Source of the DNA: CAWBRY01 sp963791295
Lineage (GTDB): Bacteria; Bacteroidota; Bacteroidia; Chitinophagales; Chitinophagaceae
DNA: 64,000 nt
Assembly: GCA_963791295.1 (NCBI GenBank)
Contig: CAWBRY010000001.1
Location: forward strand, 744,001-808,000
Direction: 5' to 3'
Shown: positions 45,735 through 53,551 of the stretch, one piece after another
Numbering within the stretch: position 1 is the stretch's first letter
Layout: each line of letters opens with the position of its first letter
Made by a program: the position numbers and the translations under genes
Notes under the pieces: generated by a model
What the model saw: the letters and a program-made list of their open reading frames with translations, nothing else
What the model was told of the DNA's origin: nothing
The model's database searches: none

Positions 45735-47114
45735 ATGAAAACTGTTTACTTTATCGGGATCGGTGGAATTGGAATGAGTGCTGTGGCCAGGTATTTTAAC
45801 TCGAAGGGTGTGGCGGTAAGTGGATATGATAAAACCGTTACAGCGCTGACAAAGGATTTGGAAGAGAGCGGGATCAGCATTCATTATGAAGAAAATGTAG
45901 AGCTCATCCCAAAAGAGGCGGATCTCGTGGTGTATACGCCCGCAGTTCCGGCCGATCACAGGGAACTCGTTTTTTACCGGAATAATGGGTACCGGATAGT
46001 AAAACGAAGTGAAGTATTGGAATGGATCACCCAGAGTTCTTTTAATATATGTATTGCCGGCACGCATGGAAAAACGACGATCACCACGATGATTGCGCAT
46101 TTGCTCAGGGACAGCGGCTATGGATGCAATGCTTTTCTCGGGGGCATCTCGGTGAACTATGGAACTAATTTCTGGAGCCACGAAAATAGTGTTTGTGTAA
46201 TAGAAGCCGATGAATATGACCGTAGCTTTTTGAAATTGAGTCCGGATATCGCCATTATCACGGCGATGGATGCAGACCACCTGGATATTTACGGTGACGC
46301 CAAATCCATGGAACAGGCTTTTATCGATTTCAGCCATCGGATTAAGCCTGGAGGAATATTGATCAGCAAGTATGGCTTGCCGAGGACTAAAGAGTTAAAT
46401 GGAGAACGCCATTTTTCATATAGTCTTCAAAATAGGAAGGCCGACGTTTATGGTGATCATATCAAGATGAGTGCTGGAGGCTATGAGTTTGATATCATAC
46501 AGGAACAGGATGCTATTTCCGAATTGAAGTTGTACATGGGTGGCATGCACAATGTAGAAAACGCAGTGGCCGCGATTAAGGTCGCAAGCTCTTTAGGAAT
46601 ATCGCATGAAAAGATCCGTGCCGCGATCAGTTCTTTTAAAGGTGTGAAAAGAAGGTTTGAATACATCACCGCGCCCATGCCGGGGAAAGGAGGGGTTGTG
46701 TTTGTTGATGATTACGCCCATCACCCGGAGGAGTTGCGAGCGCTGATCAATGGTGCGATGACTTTGTTCGCAGAGAGAAGATGTACGGTGATATTTCAAC
46801 CTCACCTGTACAGCCGAACCAGGGATCTCGCCGAAGGATTTGCAGAAGCACTGGACCTGGCAGATGAAGTAGTGCTTTTACCGATTTATCCGGCCAGGGA
46901 GCAGCCCATTCAAGGAGTAAATAGTGAAATGATCCTGGATAAAATGAAAAAGAAGAATAAGCGTGTATTAACCAAGGAAGAATTGATCGACTGGATAAAA
47001 AATGAATATTTAAAAAACGCCGGGAGCGAATCCGGAGAATTATTAATCACAGCAGGAGCGGGTGATATCGACACAGTGGTTGAGCCCATCCGGAACCTTA
47101 TCAATAAAGAATAA
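45735..47114 (+). CDS. murC: UDP-MurNAc:L-alanine ligase MurC
   Basis: Adds the first stem-peptide residue. UDP-binding YFIGIGGIGMSAVARYF at residues 4-20, ATP loop AGTHGKTTITTMIAHLL near 110, EADEYDRSFL, DADHLDIYG, KGVKRRFEYI, VFVDDYAHHPEEL, and VIFQPHLYSRT. About 459 residues from the ATG at 45735 (MKTVYFIG), where the family starts; the frame runs 19 codons further upstream through the hairpin. 53 bp after murG. Confidence 0.95.
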   Translation: MKTVYFIGIGGIGMSAVARYFNSKGVAVSGYDKTVTALTKDLEESGISIHYEENVELIPKEADLVVYTPAVPADHRELVFYRNNGYRIVKRSEVLEWITQSSFNICIAGTHGKTTITTMIAHLLRDSGYGCNAFLGGISVNYGTNFWSHENSVCVIEADEYDRSFLKLSPDIAIITAMDADHLDIYGDAKSMEQAFIDFSHRIKPGGILISKYGLPRTKELNGERHFSYSLQNRKADVYGDHIKMSAGGYEFDIIQEQDAISELKLYMGGMHNVENAVAAIKVASSLGISHEKIRAAISSFKGVKRRFEYITAPMPGKGGVVFVDDYAHHPEELRALINGAMTLFAERRCTVIFQPHLYSRTRDLAEGFAEALDLADEVVLLPIYPAREQPIQGVNSEMILDKMKKKNKRVLTKEELIDWIKNEYLKNAGSESGELLITAGAGDIDTVVEPIRNLINKE

Positions 47115-47118
47115 TATA

Positions 47119-48048
47119 GTGAACGCAAAGACTACGATACGAAAATTCTTGTTTATCAGCATTTGGCTGGTTATTGGTGGAGGCCTGCTCACCTTGTTAA
47201 TTGCCGCTATTGGAAGAAAACACCGGGAATCATGCAGCGACTTTCAGATCACTCTGCGGGGCGCAGAAAAAATCCTTTTCCTCGATGCTAAGGAAATAGA
47301 GCAACTTCTGATCTCTGTTATCGGTGGGCCCATCAAAGGGCAGCCCATTTCCTCCTTCAAGTTGCATCAATTGGAGCAACATCTGAAGGAAAATACATGG
47401 ATCAAAGATGCTGAACTCTATTTCACCAATCGCGATGTATTACAGGTAATTATTACTGAACGGGGGCCTATTGCCAGGATCTTCACCAATACAGGTCGTT
47501 CTTTTTATATGGACAGCCTGGGTAGAATAATGCCACTGCCGCAAAGGGCCAGGGCGCGTGTGCCTGTATTCACCGGCTTTCCGGAGAAAAATGTTTTGTC
47601 ACTTAAAGACAGTCTCTTGCTCCAGAATATCAGGAAGGCCGCCACCTATATTATTAAGGATTCATTCTGGATGGCACAGGTATCCCAGGTGGACATCACG
47701 CAACAAAGCTGTTTTGAAATGATTCCGTTGGTCGGAAATCATGTAGTGAGACTGGGCAATGGAGAAAACATGGAAGAAAAATTCCACAGGTTATTTGTTT
47801 TTTATCAACAGGTATTGAGCAAGACTGGGTTTGATAAATACAAGTTCGTGGATGTTCAATACGAAGGGCAGGTGGTCGCCTCCAGGCAGAGCAACAATGC
47901 TAAAGTCGACTCCATACAAATGCGAAAGAATATTGAGAAGTTAATGAAGCAAGCCGAAGAGGATGCCATTGCCGCTACCGAAGCTTCTATTCCAAAATTG
48001 ACTGTGGGTATTGATTCTTCTAAATTAAATAAAACAACTAAACAATAA
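47119..48048 (+). CDS. ftsQ: Division protein FtsQ
   Basis: Bitopic divisome protein. Start is GTG at 47119, 4 bp after the murC stop, chosen because upstream codons overlap murC in another frame. Membrane helix at about residues 8-28 (FLFISIWLVIGGGLLTLLIA), then a POTRA-like region (FLDAKEIEQLLISVIGGPI, LEQHLKENTWIKDAELYF) and the FtsQ domain (GRSFYMDSLGRIMPLP). A low-complexity tail ends the protein. Assigned from position, topology and these weak motifs. Confidence 0.85.
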   Translation: MNAKTTIRKFLFISIWLVIGGGLLTLLIAAIGRKHRESCSDFQITLRGAEKILFLDAKEIEQLLISVIGGPIKGQPISSFKLHQLEQHLKENTWIKDAELYFTNRDVLQVIITERGPIARIFTNTGRSFYMDSLGRIMPLPQRARARVPVFTGFPEKNVLSLKDSLLLQNIRKAATYIIKDSFWMAQVSQVDITQQSCFEMIPLVGNHVVRLGNGENMEEKFHRLFVFYQQVLSKTGFDKYKFVDVQYEGQVVASRQSNNAKVDSIQMRKNIEKLMKQAEEDAIAATEASIPKLTVGIDSSKLNKTTKQ

Positions 48049-48066
48049 CAACTAAACACAACAACC

Positions 48067-49443
48067 ATGAACAACGAACAACCCATTATTGTCGGTCTTG
48101 ATATTGGTACCACCAAGATCGCTGTAATTGCCGGACGCAAAAATGAATTCGGGAAGCTCGAGATTCTGGGTTTCGGCAAGTCCAATTCCAATGGCGTCAA
48201 ACATGGGCAGGTGCTCAATATTGACGAGACCATCAAAGCAATTAAGACTTCTTTGGAGAACTGTTTTGCTTCCAACCCAAACCTGGAAGTAAAAGAAGTG
48301 TATGTAGGAGTAGCCGGCCATCATATCAAAAGCCTTCAAACTCGCGGGGACCTGGTGCGGCAAAACACCGACGATGAGATTACGCAGAGTGAGATCGATC
48401 AACTGATCGCTGATCAATATAAAACTTATATACCTGCAGGAGACCAGATCATCGATGTCATTCCGCAGGAATTCACAGTAGACAATTTTCAAAATATCCA
48501 GAGACCTATTGGGTATGGTGGTGTGAAGTTGGGTGCCAACTTTCATATTATTACTGGCGACAAGAATGCAATCAAAAATATAAACAGGAGTGTTGAGAAG
48601 GCCGGACTTCATACCAAGGATCTGGTGCTTCAACCGTTGGCTTCGTCATCAGCGGTAATGGGACAGGAAGACCTGGAGGCCGGGGTTGCTATTGTTGATA
48701 TCGGTGGGGGTACCACAGACCTTGCCGTCTTTTATGAAGGGATACTGAAACATACAGCGGTTATTCCATTTGCTGGGGAGAACATAACGAATGATATTAA
48801 GACGGGATTAGGTGTATTGAAATCGCAGGCGGAACAAATGAAAGTGCAGTTCGGAAGCGCTTTATCCAATGAAGCTAAATCCAATGCTTATATCACTATT
48901 CCGGGTTTGCGCGGCATGCCTGCAAAGGAAATTAGTGTAAAGAACCTGGCCAATATCATCCAGGCTCGCATGAGCGAGATCATGGATTTTGTTACTTATC
49001 ATTTGAAACAGGTGGGATTGGACAATAAAGCGCTTAATGGCGGTATCATCCTGACCGGGGGCGGATCCCAGCTCAGGCATTTAATTCAGCTCACCGAATA
49101 TGTTACCGGGCTGAATGCCAGGATTGGCTTTCCCAATGAGCATTTGGCTGCCGGCCATATCGAAGAACTGGCCAAACCCACATATTCTACTTGTATTGGT
49201 TTAATCCTGAAAGGCTATGACGATTACGAACACAATCGCAAGGAATTCGAAAAAGGTTTTCGGCGAGTCGATGTGCCCGAAGTATTAAAACAAAACGGCC
49301 AGGAAGAAAAGGTAGAAGAATCTATACAGGAAGCTATCAGTGATAGGGAAATGAAGAAAAGAAAAAACCTCACCGGTTTCTGGGGCAAGTTCAAGGATAG
49401 GATCATCGATTTGTTTAAAGAAGAAGAAGATAAACACCTTTAA
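48067..49443 (+). CDS. ftsA: Division protein FtsA
   Basis: Actin-like ATPase anchoring FtsZ to the membrane. Phosphate-1 motif VGLDIGTTKIAVIAG near residue 12, the 1C domain (KEVYVGVAGHHI), phosphate-2 VDIGGGTTDLAVF near 217, adenosine motif ILTGGGSQLRHL. The C-terminus ends in an amphipathic helix (GFWGKFKDRIIDLFKEE) that serves as the membrane tether. 458 residues. 18 bp after ftsQ. Confidence 0.96.
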   Translation: MNNEQPIIVGLDIGTTKIAVIAGRKNEFGKLEILGFGKSNSNGVKHGQVLNIDETIKAIKTSLENCFASNPNLEVKEVYVGVAGHHIKSLQTRGDLVRQNTDDEITQSEIDQLIADQYKTYIPAGDQIIDVIPQEFTVDNFQNIQRPIGYGGVKLGANFHIITGDKNAIKNINRSVEKAGLHTKDLVLQPLASSSAVMGQEDLEAGVAIVDIGGGTTDLAVFYEGILKHTAVIPFAGENITNDIKTGLGVLKSQAEQMKVQFGSALSNEAKSNAYITIPGLRGMPAKEISVKNLANIIQARMSEIMDFVTYHLKQVGLDNKALNGGIILTGGGSQLRHLIQLTEYVTGLNARIGFPNEHLAAGHIEELAKPTYSTCIGLILKGYDDYEHNRKEFEKGFRRVDVPEVLKQNGQEEKVEESIQEAISDREMKKRKNLTGFWGKFKDRIIDLFKEEEDKHL

Positions 49444-49516
49444 ATACTAACTCATTTCATCACGGTCTCAATAGTCGCCTGCTAAGCGATGAAACAAGAC
49501 CTAAAATTCAATCACT

Positions 49517-51403
49517 ATGATACATTTTGATTTGCCTAAAGAAAAATCATCTATCCTGAAAGTGATCGGGGTAGGCGGCGGTGGTAGTAACGCGGTTAAC
49601 TTCATGTTTAGCCAGGTTATTGAGGGCGTCAACTTTATTATATGCAATACCGATGCGCAGGCCCTGGCCACCAGCGGCATTCCTAACCGTATTCAGCTAG
49701 GACCCCATCTCACACAGGGTCTTGGCGCAGGTGCCAATCCCGATATTGGACGTCAAGCCACGGAGGAATCCCTGGAAGAGATCAGGAGGATTCTCGAAGT
49801 AAATACGAAAATGGCCTTTATCACCGCCGGTATGGGTGGCGGCACGGGAACGGGTGGTGCTCCGATCATTGCAAAAATTTGTAAAGACCTGGGAATTCTG
49901 ACCGTGGGTATTGTTACAACTCCATTTGCTTATGAAGGAAAAAAACGTCAACAACAGGCTGAAGAAGGGATAAAAATATTAAAGCAATATGTTGATACAT
50001 TGTTGGTCATCAGCAATGACAAACTGCGTCACCAGTTCGGAAATCTCAAGATGCGCGAAGCATTTGAAAAAGCGGATAATGTACTGGCAACAGCCGCGAA
50101 ATGCATTACCGATGTGATCAATAGCACCGGGCAGATCAATGTTGACTTTGCCGATGTCTGCACGGTGATGCGTAATGGCGGCGTAGCTATATTGGGCAAT
50201 GCCACTGCGAGAGGCGAGGACCGCGCCCAAATAGCCATTGAGGAAGCATTGAATTCTCCGTTGTTAAACGATAGTGATATCCGTGGCGCGAAGTGGATAT
50301 TGATCAATATAAACTCAGCTCAGGGTGAATATGAGTTTACGATGGATGAAGTAGAGATCATACAAAATTATCTACTGACACAGGCCGGTGAGGACACGGA
50401 TGTTATCCTTGGGCTTGGTTACGATAATTCATTGGAGGATAGGTTAAGTATAACTTTGATTGCAACAGGGTTTGAGCATAAAGATCCGTTTGCAAAGGCG
50501 AGATTAAAAAAACCGGAACCAAAAGCAGAGGAAAAAATAGTGATGTTGCTCGAGCCGGTCGAAGAAGTATCTGCAAAATCTTCAAGTATTCAAAAGCAAC
50601 CCGTAGTTGAAAAAGAAGAAGTGAAGATACCAGTTGCTTCAACCAGGGAAGATCTTCTCGCACCCAAACTCATGGAAGAATTGCCGGTAGTGGAGACTCC
50701 CATGCCAACCATGCATGATATGATAGATGTAAAGGAAGGTGAGTCATTGATCATTCATTGGGAATTGCAACCGGAAGAAAATATACTAAGGGCAACTACG
50801 AACGAAGCCGGTATAATTACGGTTGACAAAATGTCAATTGCAGAAAGGAAGGAGAGTTTACATTCGTCAACCCTTTCTTCATCCGAGACCCCTCCAACTA
50901 AACAAGACCTAATTAAAGATAGTACTACCCCGGTGTCTGCAGCATCGGGAGGTTATCTGGCCAGACCGTCCAATATCTATGCAGAATCAACCCCTTCACA
51001 AGATGTTGCCAGCAGTGAAGAGGACGAACTCCTCAATCTGCAAATGCAAGTAGTGGAGAGGGAATTCAATCCAGCGGCGGATGAGCCGTTAGCCCATCAA
51101 GCTCAATCACCTTTGTTTCCTGAGGTTGAGGATCCTGCTCTGCAGGACGAAACCGACGAGCAAAAACGTAGGGCGGCGGAGAGACTGCACAAGTTGCGCA
51201 ACTTGTCATTTAACGTCAATGCGTCTGACCCGAATAGTGAGTTTGAGACCGTGCCGGCCTACATCCGCCGCAATATGGAATTGTATAACAGCAATAGCCA
51301 GGTTGAAAACTTCTATAGTAATTACGAAGTCAAGAGCGACGAAAAAAATCAAGGACACATCAGTACTATCAATACCTTCTTAGACGGGAAAAAACCCGAT
51401 TAA
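49517..51403 (+). CDS. ftsZ: Cell division GTPase FtsZ with long C-terminal linker
   Basis: Tubulin-like GTPase that forms the Z-ring. GTP motifs: GVGGGGSNAVNFM near residue 20, TAGMGGGTGTGGAPIIAK near 105, NVDFAD and the T7 region. The folded core ends near 320 (LSITLIATGFEHKDPF). A linker of roughly 260 acidic, Pro/Ser/Glu-rich residues follows, then a conserved C-terminal peptide (VPAYIRRNMELY near 579-590) and a further about 40-residue tail ending INTFLDGKKPD. 628 residues, longer than the usual 380-450. Last gene of the cluster; a terminator follows. Confidence 0.96.
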   Translation: MIHFDLPKEKSSILKVIGVGGGGSNAVNFMFSQVIEGVNFIICNTDAQALATSGIPNRIQLGPHLTQGLGAGANPDIGRQATEESLEEIRRILEVNTKMAFITAGMGGGTGTGGAPIIAKICKDLGILTVGIVTTPFAYEGKKRQQQAEEGIKILKQYVDTLLVISNDKLRHQFGNLKMREAFEKADNVLATAAKCITDVINSTGQINVDFADVCTVMRNGGVAILGNATARGEDRAQIAIEEALNSPLLNDSDIRGAKWILININSAQGEYEFTMDEVEIIQNYLLTQAGEDTDVILGLGYDNSLEDRLSITLIATGFEHKDPFAKARLKKPEPKAEEKIVMLLEPVEEVSAKSSSIQKQPVVEKEEVKIPVASTREDLLAPKLMEELPVVETPMPTMHDMIDVKEGESLIIHWELQPEENILRATTNEAGIITVDKMSIAERKESLHSSTLSSSETPPTKQDLIKDSTTPVSAASGGYLARPSNIYAESTPSQDVASSEEDELLNLQMQVVEREFNPAADEPLAHQAQSPLFPEVEDPALQDETDEQKRRAAERLHKLRNLSFNVNASDPNSEFETVPAYIRRNMELYNSNSQVENFYSNYEVKSDEKNQGHISTINTFLDGKKPD

Positions 51404-51456
51404 GTGCATTCGTTCCAATGAAGCCTCTGAGCATTTAGCTAGTGTTATTAGTTGTT

Positions 51457-51487
51457 CCCCCCGATGTCTATCGGGGGGTTTGTTTTT
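51457..51487 (+). terminator. Intrinsic terminator after ftsZ
   Basis: CCCCCCGAT pairs with ATCGGGGGG (9-bp stem, 4-base loop), followed by TTTGTTTTT. It lies 54 bp past the ftsZ stop and closes the thirteen-gene cluster. Confidence 0.9.
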
Positions 51488-51508
51488 AATTATACTAACT
51501 TACTATTC

Positions 51509-52459
51509 ATGGATATTGGGAAAACGATCGTGATTACTGGAGGTACAGGAATGATCGGCAAAGCACTTACCAAGGCCCTGCTCGACAAGGATTATAAAGT
51601 CATCATTCTTTCCCGGAACCCTGAAAAAGAAACAAATTCAAATTCCAGACTACGTTATGCAAAATGGAATATCGAGCAAAAGATGATCGATGATGCGGCC
51701 ATCTCCGAAGCAGACCATATTATACACCTGGCAGGAGCAGGCATTGCCGACAAGCGATGGACCAAAAAGAGGAAGCAGGAAATATTGAATAGTCGCGTGG
51801 AGAGTGCCGCATTGATCGTTGAAAGCTTAAGAACCATTCCCAATCACATAAAGACCGTTGTCAGCGCGTCGGCCATCGGATGGTATGGCGAGGATATTTA
51901 CCGGGAGGGCGTGAAAGGCAGCGCCGGCAGGGAGTTTGAAGAAACAGACCCACCCGCCGAAAATTTTCTCGGTCAAACCTGCCGGCGTTGGGAAGAAAGT
52001 ATTGAGCCGGCTGTCGGATTGGGGAAACGGGTTGTTAAGATACGCACAGGGATTGTTTTGAGCAATGAGGGAGGAGCTTACGTAGAATTCTTAAAGCCGT
52101 TGCGGTTTGGATTGTGCACCATCTTGGGTGGCGGCCGGCAGGTGATCAGCTGGATACATATTGATGACCTGGTCCGTATCTATATTATGGCTATCGAAAA
52201 CGAAAAATTTCAGGGACCATATAACGCCGTAGCTCCGCAACCAGTAACTAATAAAGAATTTATCCTGAAACTGGCTAAAATAAAAAGAGGCCGGTTTTTT
52301 ATTGCGGTTCATGTTCCCTCCTTTGTTCTAAAGATCGTTATTGGAGAGGTTAGCATCGAGGTATTAAAGAGCACTACAGTAAGTTGTAGTAAAATTCATT
52401 TCGAAGGATTTATTTTTCAATATCCTTCTCTCGATGCTGCGTTCAATCAATTGGCCTGA
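51509..52459 (+). CDS. TIGR01777-family epimerase-like protein (YfcH-like)
   Basis: NAD(P)-binding extended SDR-like protein. Rossmann motif IVITGGTGMIGKALTKALL at residues 6-24, HLAGAGIADKRWTKKRKQEI, SASAIGWYG and the C-terminal DUF1731 region with WIHIDDLVRIYIMAIE and ITNKEFILKL-like VTNKEFILKLAK. 316 residues from the ATG at 51509. An earlier in-frame start would lie inside the ftsZ terminator. Substrate unknown. Converges with and overlaps the metzincin gene by 13 bp. Confidence 0.9.
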   Translation: MDIGKTIVITGGTGMIGKALTKALLDKDYKVIILSRNPEKETNSNSRLRYAKWNIEQKMIDDAAISEADHIIHLAGAGIADKRWTKKRKQEILNSRVESAALIVESLRTIPNHIKTVVSASAIGWYGEDIYREGVKGSAGREFEETDPPAENFLGQTCRRWEESIEPAVGLGKRVVKIRTGIVLSNEGGAYVEFLKPLRFGLCTILGGGRQVISWIHIDDLVRIYIMAIENEKFQGPYNAVAPQPVTNKEFILKLAKIKRGRFFIAVHVPSFVLKIVIGEVSIEVLKSTTVSCSKIHFEGFIFQYPSLDAAFNQLA

Positions 52460-53091
52460 CGTTCGTGCCAGACATTGGTGAAGTCGCCGAGAATTGCTTT
52501 CTTATTTTCAAAATGAAGCCTTTGGATCCGGAGGGAGTCAATATCTTCCTGTCTTACTCTTCTATACATCGGATGCATAGTTCCTCCTTTTACGCCGGCG
52601 GGTTTATCCGGTTCATACTGGAATGCCGGATCGACCAACGTCCCCCGGGGATACATAATAGCGGGAACCCCTTTTCCACGAAAATCAAGATCGGCCGGAT
52701 GATCGAGCCCTAGCGTATGACCATATTCATGTGCCGCGGTAGTGGAGCCCTTGTATAAATTGGAAATGATGAAATAACCGCTATTGCAACCCAGCCCATC
52801 TACGAATGAAATATTGCCGTATGCAAACTCTTCAATCCGGAAATAATTATTGCGGGGATCCAGGTTTTGATAAATATCCAGTGGTGTAATATGAGGCATT
52901 AGAGCAGCCGAGATTTTAAATCTGACTCCATAGTCATGACCACCCAGCGAAACACGACCATCCGGTTCATTCCAAAGCGCTTCAATTTCTTCCCTCATGT
53001 TCTCGGTAACAGCCGGATCAGCGTGATCGCCGTAAGTAATGATATGAGAATAAATAATGAGTTGATGAATATCCAGCTCTACTGAACCCAT
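52447..53091 (-). CDS. Metzincin-type zinc metalloprotease without signal peptide
   Basis: 214 residues. Zinc site HEYGHTLGLDHPAD (HExxHxxGxxH) near residue 121 and a Met-turn VPAIMYPRG about 20 residues later identify a matrixin-like metzincin. N-terminal part is a mixed beta/helical domain (VSLGGHDYGVRFKISA). No signal peptide is seen, so it may stay in the cytoplasm or leave by another route. Unlike the secreted metzincin at 14.0-15.6 kb, it has no sorting domain. Possible toxin-like or cytoplasmic processing role is open. Confidence 0.75.
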   Translation of the reverse strand: MGSVELDIHQLIIYSHIITYGDHADPAVTENMREEIEALWNEPDGRVSLGGHDYGVRFKISAALMPHITPLDIYQNLDPRNNYFRIEEFAYGNISFVDGLGCNSGYFIISNLYKGSTTAAHEYGHTLGLDHPADLDFRGKGVPAIMYPRGTLVDPAFQYEPDKPAGVKGGTMHPMYRRVRQEDIDSLRIQRLHFENKKAILGDFTNVWHERQAN

Positions 53092-53113
53092 TGAACAACT
53101 TATTATGGCATGA

Positions 53114-53473
53114 TCAGTTCTTGAAATAGACTTTAAAAGCCTCTGTCAGCCGTTCGAATTCTTTCTTCACCTGGTGGATGCCGATCGCGCCTCCCATGAG
53201 CCCGCTGGCATCTTTTTGAACCATCACCGAAAAAAGAGAATTTTCACTCTTTACGGAAACAAACATTTTGAAATACTTCCAAAACGCTCCAAGGATGGCG
53301 CGTAATACCTTATTTCCTTTTGTATAGATCTTTCCATTGTCTTTTTCTCCCTTATAGCGATAGCCCTGGGATGTAAAAAACAGGTTGAGCTTATTGTCCA
53401 ACTCTTCTTTGGTGCAATTGGTAAAATTGTAAACAAAGCGGTCTTTTGCGAAATCAACTAGCGTTGCATTCAT
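53114..53473 (-). CDS. Small protein of unknown function
   Basis: 119 residues, no signal peptide. Patterns: TKEELDNKLNLFFTSQGYRYKG (helix-turn), RAILGAFWKYFKMFVSV hydrophobic stretch, and a C-terminal GGAIGIHQVKKEFERLTEAF. Compact alpha/beta pattern, no family named. Lies 22 bp upstream of the metzincin on the same strand, so they may be co-transcribed. Confidence 0.6.
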   Translation of the reverse strand: MNATLVDFAKDRFVYNFTNCTKEELDNKLNLFFTSQGYRYKGEKDNGKIYTKGNKVLRAILGAFWKYFKMFVSVKSENSLFSVMVQKDASGLMGGAIGIHQVKKEFERLTEAFKVYFKN

Positions 53474-53551
53474 AAAATTAAGTTTTGGTGTGTATAACGA
53501 TCATCTGCGGGTCTGACCATTGAAGTTATCGAAAAAAGAAAAGGAAATTTC

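Noticed and set aside
45687..46337. Minus-strand open frame of 216 codons inside murC
   Set aside because: Antisense shadow of a well-conserved gene, with no start context or family signs.
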